Shown here in pieces: positions 55,993-64,000 of a stretch of DNA of 64,000 nucleotides; position 1 is the stretch's first letter; every line of letters begins with the position of its first letter. This DNA comes from Actinomycetota bacterium (GTDB lineage: Bacteria; Actinomycetota; Acidimicrobiia; Acidimicrobiales; AC-14), in contig VAWU01000027.1 in assembly GCA_005888325.1 (NCBI GenBank), positions 1 through 64,000 on the forward strand, in the 5' to 3' direction. The translations under genes and the position numbers were made by a program. The notes beneath the pieces are model-generated. The model saw nothing but the letters and a program-made list of their open reading frames with translations. It did no database searches and was not told the origin of the DNA.

Positions 55993-57604
55993 CCGCGTCG
56001 TAGTTCGCCACCGACGGGTGCGCGAGGCCGGCAGGCCCGACCGCGAAGGCCTCGAGCAGGTTGCGCGTCATCTGGATGACAGCGGGGTCGTGGGGGCACG
56101 ACCCGGGAGGGCACGCAGGAACGAGCTTGGTGACCCACCAGTTCGTGCCGCTGGCGAAGACACCGGCACCGCTCGGCGCGCTGTAGTAGGTCATGTCCGC
56201 GAAGCTCGAACGGCCACCGCAACGCACGGGTGAGTGGGCGAGGAGCTGCACGTTGTCGGGCCCGGGGTCGTTGGGGTTGTAGCGGTCGTACTCCTCACCG
56301 ATAGTGCCGGACAACTTGTCGCCCGTGTGCAGTCCGGTGCCCGCGAACACCCAGGCCGAGCCGTCCGCGACGACCATGTCAGCGCGTACCGGGTTGCACT
56401 CGTACTGCTGACCGATGAGCGAGCTCTCGGGACGCGACACGGGCGGCTCCCGCCAGTTCACCGTCACCTCGGCCGGGTGGGTGCGTCGCATCGGGTCGGC
56501 GGTCGCGGACTTGTACCCGACCTCGCGCCGGTCGGCGCCGAGGGGCGACGGCTCGAGACGGATCTGGCGGAACACCGCGTTGGACCCGAGGAACGCCAGG
56601 TTCACGCCGTGATCACGCGCGTTCTCGGCACCGTCGCGCATGGCCCGCGTCCAGTACTCGTCGTGGCCGAGGCTGAGCAGGGCCCGGTGGCGGGTCAAGA
56701 GCTCGGGCCGGGCGTGGAGGTCGACATCGGTCCAGTAGGTGACGTCGAGGCCGAGCGACTCGGCCATCGCCACGAGCGGCAGCTCCAGCCCGATGAAGTC
56801 GGCCGCGCCGTCGCCACGCGCGTAGGGCCGGTCGAACGACACGACGCGCGCCCGCCGCTCGAAGCTCCCGGACCCGCTCCCACCCTCGTACAGGCTGTAC
56901 CCGCCCCACTGGTTGTACGCCTGCCAGGTCGTCACCGAGCTCTGCACCACGAGCGCGGCGGTGCTGCCGTCGTCACGGATGGTCAACGGCACGTACCGCT
57001 GGGCCACGCCGTCCGCGGCCAGCTTCAGCAGGTACACGCCGGGTGGCCAGCTGCTGTCCACGTCGATGTCGACGGACTTCGACCACGGCGCCTCCACCAT
57101 GTTGGTGCCGGGCTGGCGGTGGGGCCGGCCCTGCTCGACGCCCGGGATCGGGCCCGACGCCCACACCCGCCGCGCCCCCAGGCCCTGGTAGAAGCCCATT
57201 CGGTAGGCCTCCACCCGGAAGGCGGGCTCGGTGGTCGACACGAAGAGCCCGACGCGGTCCCCCGCCACCGCGCTGACCCGGTCGGCAAAGCCTTCGATCG
57301 TTCCCGCGCGGGTGGCCGGCGCGAGGCGCCATGCCTGCGTGCCCGTCCGCGCGTTCTCGTCCATCACCCACTGCGCCCGGCCGGGACCGAGGGGCTTTGC
57401 CGTCGATGTGGCAGTCGTCGATGTGGCAGTCGTCGATGTGGCAGTCGTCGATGTGGCAGTCGTCCGCGGCGAGCGCCGCCGTGCGGAGCCTTCCGGTGCC
57501 GTGGCGCGTGAGGTGGTGGTGTGGGTGGGGGGCGCGGCCTCGGCCCGTGATTCACCCGGGCGCGCGTAGAAGACGCTCGTGGTCAGGGGCAGCGACCCGA
57601 TCAC
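55976..57604 (-). CDS. N,N-dimethylformamidase beta-subunit-like protein with Thr/Ser repeat linker
   Basis: The 542-residue protein has a short hydrophobic start, a low-complexity Thr/Ala/Ser linker made of TATST repeats (about 48-68), and a large domain with FRVEAYRMGFYQGLGARRVW, VTTWQAYNQWGGYSLY and LLSLGHDEYWTRAMRDG, as in the C-terminal domain of the DMFase large subunit. An exported or surface protein is likely. The GTG at 57604 gives a weak signal sequence. The open frame continues upstream with a basic, hydrophobic stretch but without ATG, GTG or TTG, so the true start is uncertain. Confidence 0.78.
   Translation of the reverse strand: MIGSLPLTTSVFYARPGESRAEAAPPTHTTTSRATAPEGSARRRSPRTTATSTTATSTTATSTTATSTAKPLGPGRAQWVMDENARTGTQAWRLAPATRAGTIEGFADRVSAVAGDRVGLFVSTTEPAFRVEAYRMGFYQGLGARRVWASGPIPGVEQGRPHRQPGTNMVEAPWSKSVDIDVDSSWPPGVYLLKLAADGVAQRYVPLTIRDDGSTAALVVQSSVTTWQAYNQWGGYSLYEGGSGSGSFERRARVVSFDRPYARGDGAADFIGLELPLVAMAESLGLDVTYWTDVDLHARPELLTRHRALLSLGHDEYWTRAMRDGAENARDHGVNLAFLGSNAVFRQIRLEPSPLGADRREVGYKSATADPMRRTHPAEVTVNWREPPVSRPESSLIGQQYECNPVRADMVVADGSAWVFAGTGLHTGDKLSGTIGEEYDRYNPNDPGPDNVQLLAHSPVRCGGRSSFADMTYYSAPSGAGVFASGTNWWVTKLVPACPPGSCPHDPAVIQMTRNLLEAFAVGPAGLAHPSVANYDAVRRRV
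57402..57461. repeat. Four perfect 15-bp tandem repeats
   Basis: The unit GTCGATGTGGCAGTC is repeated four times without change. On the minus strand it encodes the TATST linker of the DMFase-like protein. Perfect identity implies recent expansion. Confidence 0.9.
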
Positions 57605-57676
57605 GACCGCGTAGGAGAGCGCCAGGAGGGAACGACGAGCGTGCGTGCCCTCTCTATCGGCGCCCCGGCGCCGGAC

Positions 57677-58966
57677 TTAGAGGTCGGTGGTCGCCTGCTC
57701 GAGCAGGTGGGCGAACTTCTTGGTGGCGGCCTCGCGCCGGGTCGGGACGTGCTCCGTGGGCACCTCGACCGGCTGGTAGTCCTTGAGGATCTTCCGGGCG
57801 ACGGTCACCTTGTGCACCTCGTCGGGCCCGTCGTAGATGCGGGCGGCCCGCGCGTGGCGGTACATGGCCTCGAGCGGCAGGTCGGTGGAGAAGCCGAGCG
57901 ACCCGTGGATCTGCAGGGCGCGGTCGATCACGTCGTAGAGCACCTGGGCGCCGAAGTACTTGATCATGGCGATCTCGACCCTGGCCTTCGCGGCACCCTC
58001 GGTGTCCATCTTCCACGCCGCGTAGAGCGTCATCAGCCGGGCCGCTTGCATCTCCGCGGCCGATTCGGCCACCCAGTTCTGGATCGTCTGCTTCTCGGCC
58101 AGATAGGACCCGTGGGTGAAGCGCGACACCGCGCGCTCACAGAGCATGTCGAAGGCACGACGGCTCTGACCCAACCAGCGCATGCAATGGTGGATGCGGC
58201 CCGGGCCGAGGCGCTGTTGGGCGAGCACGAAGCCGTCGCCCTCGTTGCCGACCAGGTTCTCGTAGGGCACGCGCACGTCGCGATAGATGATCTCGGAGTG
58301 CCCGCCGAAGCGGGGACCGCCACCGTCGGGGTGCTCCATGGTGTCGACGTCGCGCACGATGTCGAGGCCCGGCGTGTCGGTGGGCACGATGATCATCGAG
58401 CTGCCCTGGTACGGATGGACGTCGGGGTTGGTGACCGCCATCACGATGAGGAAGTCGGCGGCCGATCCGTTGGATGTGAACCACTTGTGGCCGTTGATGA
58501 CCCACTCGTCGCCGTCGCGAACCGCACGTGTCTCGAGCAGCGTGGGGTCGGACCCGGCGGTGTCGCGCTCGGTCATCGAGAACGCGCTGCGGAGCTTGCC
58601 GTCGAGCAGCGGCTGCATCCAACGGGCCCGCTGGTCCTCGCTGCCGCCGATCGCGAGGAGCTCGGCGTTGCCCGAGTCAGGCGCGTTGTTTCCGAACACC
58701 ACGGGCCCGTAGGGCGTCGCGCCCAGGATCTCGTGCATGAGGCCGAGCTTCACCTGACCGAAACCACCGCCGCCGAGCTCGGGTGGCAGGTGCGCGGCCC
58801 ACAGGCCCCGCGCCTTCACCTCCTGCTTCAGCGGATCGGTGGCCTTCCGGAACGCGTCCTCATCCAGCTTGAGCGTCTCGAGCGGGTAGATCTCGTCGCG
58901 GACGAAGCCCCGCATCCACTCGAGCTGCTCCTCGAACTCCGGCTCGGTCGCGAAGTCCCATGCCAT
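57677..58966 (-). CDS. Acyl-CoA dehydrogenase
   Basis: The 429-residue enzyme has LPPELGGGGFGQVKLGLM, SMTERDTAGSDPTLL, VINGHKWFTSNGSAAD and the C-terminal ALQIHGSLGFSTDLPLE, complete motifs for FAD and acyl-CoA. It differs from the dehydrogenase at 24603 in length and motif details. A strong site GGGAGGAAG lies 3-11 bases before the ATG. No partner genes (enoyl-CoA hydratase, ETF) are adjacent. Confidence 0.92.
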   Translation of the reverse strand: MAWDFATEPEFEEQLEWMRGFVRDEIYPLETLKLDEDAFRKATDPLKQEVKARGLWAAHLPPELGGGGFGQVKLGLMHEILGATPYGPVVFGNNAPDSGNAELLAIGGSEDQRARWMQPLLDGKLRSAFSMTERDTAGSDPTLLETRAVRDGDEWVINGHKWFTSNGSAADFLIVMAVTNPDVHPYQGSSMIIVPTDTPGLDIVRDVDTMEHPDGGGPRFGGHSEIIYRDVRVPYENLVGNEGDGFVLAQQRLGPGRIHHCMRWLGQSRRAFDMLCERAVSRFTHGSYLAEKQTIQNWVAESAAEMQAARLMTLYAAWKMDTEGAAKARVEIAMIKYFGAQVLYDVIDRALQIHGSLGFSTDLPLEAMYRHARAARIYDGPDEVHKVTVARKILKDYQPVEVPTEHVPTRREAATKKFAHLLEQATTDL

Positions 58967-59010
58967 GTCTTCCTCCCGGTGCCTTCCAAGCCTGCTCGCC
59001 ACGCTAGACC

Positions 59011-59655
59011 GTGGCCGTGCTCCTCGACCTCGCCACGGTCGCGGTCCTCGCGTTCATCGGCTTCCGCCTGGTCGAAGCGAGCCGGTACGCGACGACTCGC
59101 CACGCCCGCAGGCACAGCGTCGAGATCATCCGAGGCCTGCGCCCGCACCACTTCCTGCTCGCGATCCCGGTGCTCTTCCTCGTGGTGGTGGGGTTCGCCC
59201 TGCTCCTCCGGGTGCCCGGCCTGTCGTTCGGCTGGTTCACCGCGATCGGCGGCGAGGGCAACCCGGTCTTCGGGTCGAGCAAGAGCACCGCGGGGACGCC
59301 CTTCGAGCTGCTCGTGCCGATCGTGTTCATGGCGTTGCTGATCCCCGCGCTGCCCCTGCTGGTGGAACGGGAGGAGCAGCTGTTCCGGCGGGGCTCCGAG
59401 CACCGCGGCACCGCAGGCCGCATCTGGCGGGGGATCCTGTTCGGCGCCGTCCACGCGCTGATCGGGATCCCGATCGGCGCCGCCCTCGCCCTCTCGATCG
59501 GCGGTTGGTACTTCACGTGGGCCTACCTCCGCGGGTATCGGGAGGGCGGCGAGACCGCCGCCCTGCAGGAGAGCACGCGGTCGCACCTGGCCTACAACGC
59601 GATCATCGTGACGATCGTGCTCGTCGGCATCGTGGGCGGCGCCCTGACGTCGTGA
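59011..59655 (+). CDS. CPBP-type intramembrane metalloprotease-like membrane protein
   Basis: The 214-residue protein has about five membrane helices and the three motifs of the CPBP/Rce1 family: EExxxR (Glu121-Glu122 to Arg126), FxxxH (Phe144 to His148) and HxxxN (His192 to Asn196). It could cut peptides within the membrane, but the substrate is unknown. The start is uncertain: GTG 59011, or GTG 59017, which lies 6 bases after TAGACC. Confidence 0.7.
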   Translation: MAVLLDLATVAVLAFIGFRLVEASRYATTRHARRHSVEIIRGLRPHHFLLAIPVLFLVVVGFALLLRVPGLSFGWFTAIGGEGNPVFGSSKSTAGTPFELLVPIVFMALLIPALPLLVEREEQLFRRGSEHRGTAGRIWRGILFGAVHALIGIPIGAALALSIGGWYFTWAYLRGYREGGETAALQESTRSHLAYNAIIVTIVLVGIVGGALTS

Positions 59656-59661
59656 TCGACG

Positions 59662-62600
59662 TCAGCGGAAGTCTCGCGACTTGGGCGCGGCCGTGGAGAG
59701 CGTCAGCGGCTCGATGCGCTCGGCGATGAAGTTGATGACGCCTTCGACCTTCTCGAGGCGACCGCCGATGAGCAACGCGCTCGAGGCGCGCGCGACGCGG
59801 CGGTGACGCGCCCACACGCCTTGCGAGCAGATGACGTTGAGGAGGCCGGTCTCGTCCTCCAGGTTGAGGAAGGTGGTGCCCTGGGCGGTGGCCGGGCGCT
59901 GCCGGTGCGTGACCACCCCACCCACGAGCACCCGGGTGCCGTGCTCGACCTGTTGCAGCGCATCGACGCACGACGCGCCGAGCGCGTCGAGGCGGGCGCG
60001 CGCGTACTGCATCGGGTGACGGTCGGGTGAGAGCCCGGTGGCCCACAGATCGGATGCGGTCAGCTCGACGTCGGACATGCCGGGCAGCGTCGGCGCGTCG
60101 GCGCCGGTGACGACGCCCTCGAGCCGCTCGGGCGAGGCCTGAGCCGTCGCCCCCGCGGCCCACAGCGCCTCGCGCCGCTCGAGCCCGAAGCAGCCGAACG
60201 CGCCCGCGGTGGCCAACGCCTCGACCGCGGGCAGCGACGCGCCGGTGCGACGCACCAGGTCCTCCATCGACGTGTAGGGCCGGCGCTCGGCGATGCGCGC
60301 GGCCAGGTCGTCGCCGATGTTGCGCACGTAGTCGATGCCGAGGCGGACCGCGAGCCCCTCCCCCTGCGCGCTTCGCTTCTTGTCGCGCTCAACCACCGTG
60401 ACGGTGGTTGAGCGCGACAAGAAGGGAGAGGTGAGGGGCTCGAGCGTCGCCTGCGCCGCGCTGGCGTTGACGTCGGGGGCGCGCACCTCGACGCCATGGC
60501 GGCGGGCGTCGCCCACGAGGGTCATCGGCGAGTAGAAGCCCATGGGCTGCGCGTTGAGCAACGCGGCGAGGAAGGCGGCCGGATAGTGCAGCTTCATCCA
60601 CGCGCTGGCGTAGACGAGGTAGGCGAACGACACCGAGTGGCTCTCGGGGAAGCCGAAGTTGGCGAAGGCGGCGAGCTTGTCGTAGATCTCGTCGGCGACC
60701 GCGCCGGTGATCCCTCGCTCGGCCATGCCCGCGTAGAGCCGGCCGCGCAGTCGCTCCATGCGCTCGACGGAGCGCTTCGAGCCCATGGCCTGGCGCAACT
60801 GGTCGGCCTCGGCCGCGCTGAAGCCGGCCACGTCGATCGCCATCTGCATGAGCTGCTCCTGGAACAGCGGCACGCCGAGCGTCTTCTTCAGCGAGGGCTC
60901 GAGCCGCGGGTGCAGGTAGGTGACCTCCTCCTGCCCGTTGCGGCGACGGATGTAGGGGTGCACCGACCCGCCCTGGATGGGCCCCGGGCGGATGAGGGCG
61001 ACCTCCACGACCAGGTCGTAGAACGTGCGCGGCTTGAGCCGCGGGAGCGTGGCCATCTGCGCCCGGCTCTCCACCTGGAACACGCCCACCGAGTCGGCCC
61101 GGCACAGCATGTCGTACACCTCGGGCTCCTGCCGGAGCGCGGCCAGGTCGACGTCGACGCCGTGGTGCTCGCGGATGAGGTCGACGCCCAGGTGCAGCAC
61201 GGTGAGCATGCCCAGCCCCAGCAGGTCGATCTTCACCAGGCCGGCCGCCGCGCAGTCGTCCTTGTCCCACTGCAGGACGCTGCGCCCGTCCATGCGCCCC
61301 CACTCCACCGGGCACACCTCGACGACCGGCCGGTCGCAGATCACCATGCCGCCCGAATGGATGCCGAGGTGGCGCGGGAAGTGCTGCAGCTCGGCCGCGA
61401 GCGTCATCACCGACTCGGGGATGTCGTGATCGACGGTCGCGCTGAGCGGGCCCCATCCGTCGACCTGCTTCGACCAGGCGTCGAGCGTGCCCATGGGGAA
61501 CCCGAGGGCCCTGCCCATGTCGCGCACCGCCGACTTGGAGCGATAGGTGATGACGTTGGCGACCTGCGCGGCGTTGTCGCGGCCGTAGCGTTGGTAGACG
61601 TACTGGATCGCCTCTTCGCGGCGACCGTTCTCGATGTCGAGGTCGATGTCGGGCGGGCCGTCGCGCTCGGGAGAGAGGAAGCGCTCGAACAACAGACCGA
61701 GCGACACCGCGTCGGCCTTGGTGATGCCGAGTGCGTAGCAGACCGCGCTGTTGGCGGCCGAGCCCCGACCCTGGCAGTAGATGTCGTTCCGCCTGCAGAA
61801 CTCGACGATGTCCCACACGATGAGGAAGTAGCCGGGAAACCCCAGCTGCTCGATCATGTCGAGCTCGTGGTCGATCTGGGCGTAGGCGCCGGGTGTGCGC
61901 TCGTCGTGGCGCGACCCGTAGCGGGTGGCGGCGCCGCGGGCGGTGAGCTCGCGCAGCCACGTCATCTCCGTGTGGCCCGGAGGCACCGGGTAGTCGGGCA
62001 GATTCGGCGCGACGAGGGCGAGGTCGAAGGCGAAGGCACGGCCGAGCTCGGCCGCGCGCTCGACCGCGCCCGGATAGCGGGCGAAGCGACGGGCCTGCTC
62101 GGCGCCACTTCGCAGGTGGGCGGTGGCCGCCGCAGGCAGCCACCCGTCGACGTCGTCGAGCGAACGCCGGGCGCGCACCGCGGCGAGCGCGGTCGCCAGC
62201 CGCCGGCGCGCCGGCTGCGCGTAGTGGACGTTGTTGGTTGCGACGACGTCGACACCGACGCGCGCGGCCAACGCGGCCAGCGCGTCGTTGCGGGCGGAGT
62301 CGAGCGGGTCGCCGTGGTCCCAGAGCTCGACGGTGACGTGGTCGCGCCCGAAGACGTCGATCAACGCGTGCAGCTCGCGCTGCGCGACCGCCGGGCCGCT
62401 CGCGACGAGCGCTGCCGGCACCGCGCCCTTGCGGCAGCCGGTGAGCACCTGCCAGTGGCCGCCGTGCACCGAGCTGAGCTCGGCGAGCGAGGTGGTGGGC
62501 CTCCCCTTCTCGCCGCCGCTCATCTGCGCGGTGCTGATGGCCCGGCACAGGCGGCCGTAGCCCTGCGGGCCGCGCGTCAGCACCAGGAGATGGTTGCCCC

Positions 62601-63018
62601 CGGGGTCGGGGATGCCCTGCTGGGCGCGCGTCAGCCCCAGGCTGAGCTCGGCCCCGAACAGGGTCGGCAGCCCGTAGGTTCGGGCCGCCTCGGCGAAGCG
62701 GACCACGCCGTAGACGCCGTCGTGGTCGGTGAGGGCGATGGCCTCGAGGCCCAGGCGCACGGCCTCCTCCACCAGCTCCTCGGGGTGCGAGGCACCGTCG
62801 AGGAAGCTGAAGTTGGAGTGGCAGTGCAGCTCGGCGTAGGGCACCGCCCCTGTGCGCCGGCGGGGCTCGGGCGGCGGGAGCGGCTCGTAGGGCTGGCGCT
62901 TGAACGACCAGGCGGGGCTGTCGCCCCCGTCGCCGTTGGGCGGCTGGTTGCGTCGCCTCCCGTCGGACAGCCGGGCCTCCAGCTCGGACCACGGCATCTT
63001 CGGGTTGTTGAAGCCCAC
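59662..63018 (-). CDS. dnaE2: Error-prone DNA polymerase III alpha (DnaE2/ImuC) with an in-frame palindromic insert
   Basis: The 1118-residue polymerase has the PHP domain (ELHCHSNFSFLDGASHPEEL), the C-family polymerase core with PDIDLDIENGRREEAI, and an OB/C-terminal region, without the C-terminal tail of DnaE1. DnaE2 with ImuB carries out damage-induced mutagenic synthesis. Near residues 861-889 a palindromic repeat encodes an extra segment containing FLSRSTTVTVVERDKKR. The GTG start is fixed by TACGAT 6 bases upstream, directly next to a LexA box. Confidence 0.93.
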   Translation of the reverse strand: MGFNNPKMPWSELEARLSDGRRRNQPPNGDGGDSPAWSFKRQPYEPLPPPEPRRRTGAVPYAELHCHSNFSFLDGASHPEELVEEAVRLGLEAIALTDHDGVYGVVRFAEAARTYGLPTLFGAELSLGLTRAQQGIPDPGGNHLLVLTRGPQGYGRLCRAISTAQMSGGEKGRPTTSLAELSSVHGGHWQVLTGCRKGAVPAALVASGPAVAQRELHALIDVFGRDHVTVELWDHGDPLDSARNDALAALAARVGVDVVATNNVHYAQPARRRLATALAAVRARRSLDDVDGWLPAAATAHLRSGAEQARRFARYPGAVERAAELGRAFAFDLALVAPNLPDYPVPPGHTEMTWLRELTARGAATRYGSRHDERTPGAYAQIDHELDMIEQLGFPGYFLIVWDIVEFCRRNDIYCQGRGSAANSAVCYALGITKADAVSLGLLFERFLSPERDGPPDIDLDIENGRREEAIQYVYQRYGRDNAAQVANVITYRSKSAVRDMGRALGFPMGTLDAWSKQVDGWGPLSATVDHDIPESVMTLAAELQHFPRHLGIHSGGMVICDRPVVEVCPVEWGRMDGRSVLQWDKDDCAAAGLVKIDLLGLGMLTVLHLGVDLIREHHGVDVDLAALRQEPEVYDMLCRADSVGVFQVESRAQMATLPRLKPRTFYDLVVEVALIRPGPIQGGSVHPYIRRRNGQEEVTYLHPRLEPSLKKTLGVPLFQEQLMQMAIDVAGFSAAEADQLRQAMGSKRSVERMERLRGRLYAGMAERGITGAVADEIYDKLAAFANFGFPESHSVSFAYLVYASAWMKLHYPAAFLAALLNAQPMGFYSPMTLVGDARRHGVEVRAPDVNASAAQATLEPLTSPFLSRSTTVTVVERDKKRSAQGEGLAVRLGIDYVRNIGDDLAARIAERRPYTSMEDLVRRTGASLPAVEALATAGAFGCFGLERREALWAAGATAQASPERLEGVVTGADAPTLPGMSDVELTASDLWATGLSPDRHPMQYARARLDALGASCVDALQQVEHGTRVLVGGVVTHRQRPATAQGTTFLNLEDETGLLNVICSQGVWARHRRVARASSALLIGGRLEKVEGVINFIAERIEPLTLSTAAPKSRDFR
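60352..60441. repeat. 90-bp palindromic peptide-coding element within dnaE2
   Basis: Two 24-base arms (60376-60399 and 60401-60424) are perfect inverted repeats around a single base. An outer pair GAGCCCCTC (60352-60360) and GAGGGGCTC (60433-60441) flanks them. The length is a multiple of three and keeps the dnaE2 frame. A diverged copy is at 24538-24584. Confidence 0.85.
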
Positions 63019-63024
63019 ACCCGG

Positions 63025-63046
63025 ATCGTATCGAACACATGTTCGG
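63025..63046 (-). promoter_or_regulatory. dnaE2 promoter with LexA (SOS) box
   Basis: TCGAACACATGTTCGG (63031-63046) matches the actinobacterial LexA consensus TCGAACRNNYGTTCGA at every fixed position but one end base. On the minus strand it is followed directly by the -10 TACGAT (63025-63030), itself 6 bases before the GTG. LexA would therefore block the promoter. Confidence 0.85.
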
Positions 63047-63094
63047 TGCCGCTACTGGCAGTTTCCCGAGGCCTTCCGGCGGCCTTCGAGAGAC

Positions 63095-64000
63095 TCAGTC
63101 GTAGGTCGCCTCGACCAGCCAGCGACCGCCCTCGAGGGCGAGCAGGTGGGCGCGACCGTCGGCGGTGATCACCTGCCAGCGCGCCCGGCGCCGGGGCGCG
63201 GCCGTCCACCAGTGCTCGTCGACGGGCCACGGGCCGGCCCAGGCGGTGATGTCGGCCCACGGCCCACCGTCGATCGACAAGCGCGCGGGGTCGGCGCTCG
63301 CGCTCCCCCGGCCGGTGACGGTGACGGCGGCGCCGATCGTGTCGACCACCTCGGCCGAGGGTGGCGCGCGATGGACGGTGGCCGGCGCAGGTGACGGGAC
63401 GTGCCCGGGCCACACCGGACGCTCGTCGGTCGCGGTCTCCGGATTCGGAGGTAGAGGGCGCACGTCGCCCCATGGAACCAGGTGCACGCGCTCGGCCGGT
63501 CCTCTTCCTCCACCGACGACCGCGGTCACCACCGCATCGGGGCCGAGCATCCCTTGCAGGCGGACGAGGGCGCGGCCCGCCCGTTCGGTCGCGGCGCGGT
63601 CGCCGCCCCAGAAGCCGAGCTGGCGGCCGTCGTCCTCGTGGACCTCGTCGGGCACGAGGCGCAGGAGCGTGATGCCGGCGGTGACGGCACCGGGCGTGGC
63701 CAGCCAGCCGTCGAGCTGCCAGCGCACCCGCTCGGCGAGCATGGCCGCGGTGAGGGTGCCGTCGTGCCGCCACAGGCGGGCCAGGTGCTCGCCGTGCTCG
63801 GTCTCGACTTCGATGCGCACGCGCGAGCACGCGAGCCCCCGCCGGGCCAGGCCTGCGTGCAACGCATCGGCCATGGCCTTGGCCGCGAAGGCGGCGACGT
63901 CGACCCGGTCGGCCGGGGGGTCGAGCTCGGTGCTCACCTGCAGGTCGGGTGGTGGACGGCGTCCCGCCACCGGCCGCTCGTCGAGCCCCGAGGCCAGGCG
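63095..64000 (-). CDS. imuB: ImuB (Y-family polymerase-like mutasome protein), C-terminal part; 5' end beyond window
   Basis: The open frame enters from the right edge and ends at 63095, giving 301 residues. It contains RLASGLDERPVAGRRP, VSTELDPPADRVDVAAFAAKAM, RIEVETEHGEHLARLWRH and GRQLGFWGGDRAATERAGRAL, as in the C-terminal half of ImuB-like proteins. ImuB binds the beta clamp and links DnaE2 to damaged DNA. The polymerase palm would lie outside the window. The gap to dnaE2 is 76 bases and contains its LexA box. Confidence 0.85.
   Translation of the reverse strand, partial: RLASGLDERPVAGRRPPPDLQVSTELDPPADRVDVAAFAAKAMADALHAGLARRGLACSRVRIEVETEHGEHLARLWRHDGTLTAAMLAERVRWQLDGWLATPGAVTAGITLLRLVPDEVHEDDGRQLGFWGGDRAATERAGRALVRLQGMLGPDAVVTAVVGGGRGPAERVHLVPWGDVRPLPPNPETATDERPVWPGHVPSPAPATVHRAPPSAEVVDTIGAAVTVTGRGSASADPARLSIDGGPWADITAWAGPWPVDEHWWTAAPRRRARWQVITADGRAHLLALEGGRWLVEATYD

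Noticed and set aside
59011-59655. CPBP protein as an abortive-infection (Abi) gene.
   Set aside because: The family includes Abi proteins but no defence context is visible; only the protease-like motifs are supported.

Overview
The window is a 64 kb piece of a high-GC actinobacterial chromosome. Several things point to Actinomycetota, and the overall gene content suggests the class Acidimicrobiia, although no marker gene proves the class. These include a fused 2-oxoglutarate decarboxylase of the Kgd type, a mycothiol conjugate amidase, several coenzyme F420-type oxidoreductases, WS/DGAT acyltransferases, RskA-type anti-sigma factors, an ImuB/DnaE2 mutasome with an actinobacterial LexA box, and many GTG and TTG starts. 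I saw no rRNA, tRNA, CRISPR array, insertion sequence or phage genes. Genes are packed tightly, with no gap over 300 bases.

Layout. 1-7246: an osmoprotectant-binding lipoprotein, cut by the edge, then a membrane locus in which PAP2 lipid-phosphatase, protein-kinase-like and YbhN/LPG-synthase-type membrane domains occur singly and fused. 7260-18126: exonuclease III, a DsbA-like protein, an NYN-type RNase with a histone-H1-like lysine tail, a HAD hydrolase, kgd, small proteins, DUF429 and rsgA. 18197-21853: a methyltransferase with GDP-mannose dehydratase, and a VanW-type protein. 21899-34726: lipid and acyl-CoA genes (two WS/DGATs, a geranylgeranyl-reductase-type flavoprotein, an acyl-CoA dehydrogenase, an acyl-CoA synthetase) among small enzymes and a fourth intact PAP2 protein. 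34853-38297: an F420-type oxidoreductase coupled to an ECF sigma factor and a zinc anti-sigma protein fused to a mycothiol-type domain. 38306-45174: an M23 peptidase, a thioesterase/F420 pair, an amidase, a thiolase, a nuclease and a deacetylase. 45167-48697: a SigK/RskA-like pair divergent from a cupredoxin and two ferritin-like envelope proteins. 48723-59655: SCP2, mca, gdhA-corA, a PhoU/TrkA-C protein, F420 and methyltransferase enzymes, a DMFase-like protein, an acyl-CoA dehydrogenase and a CPBP protease. 59662-64000: dnaE2 and the end of imuB.

Regulation can be read directly in many places. At more than twenty genes a TANNNT-like hexamer lies 5-9 bases before the start codon, the arrangement of leaderless transcripts, and this settles several starts. 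Coupled genes use ATGA, GTGA or TTGA overlaps instead. A LexA box abuts the dnaE2 promoter, and a second near-perfect box precedes a 48-residue protein.

The most unusual items are: (1) the PAP2-kinase-YbhN fusion locus; (2) a palindromic, peptide-coding repeat present in frame inside dnaE2 and again as a 27-codon ORF coupled to another gene; (3) the LexA-type box upstream of the 48-residue gene; (4) the NYN RNase with S1-like domain and lysine-alanine tail; and (5) the two sigma/anti-sigma loci. Functions are inferred from sequence motifs only; no database search was possible.
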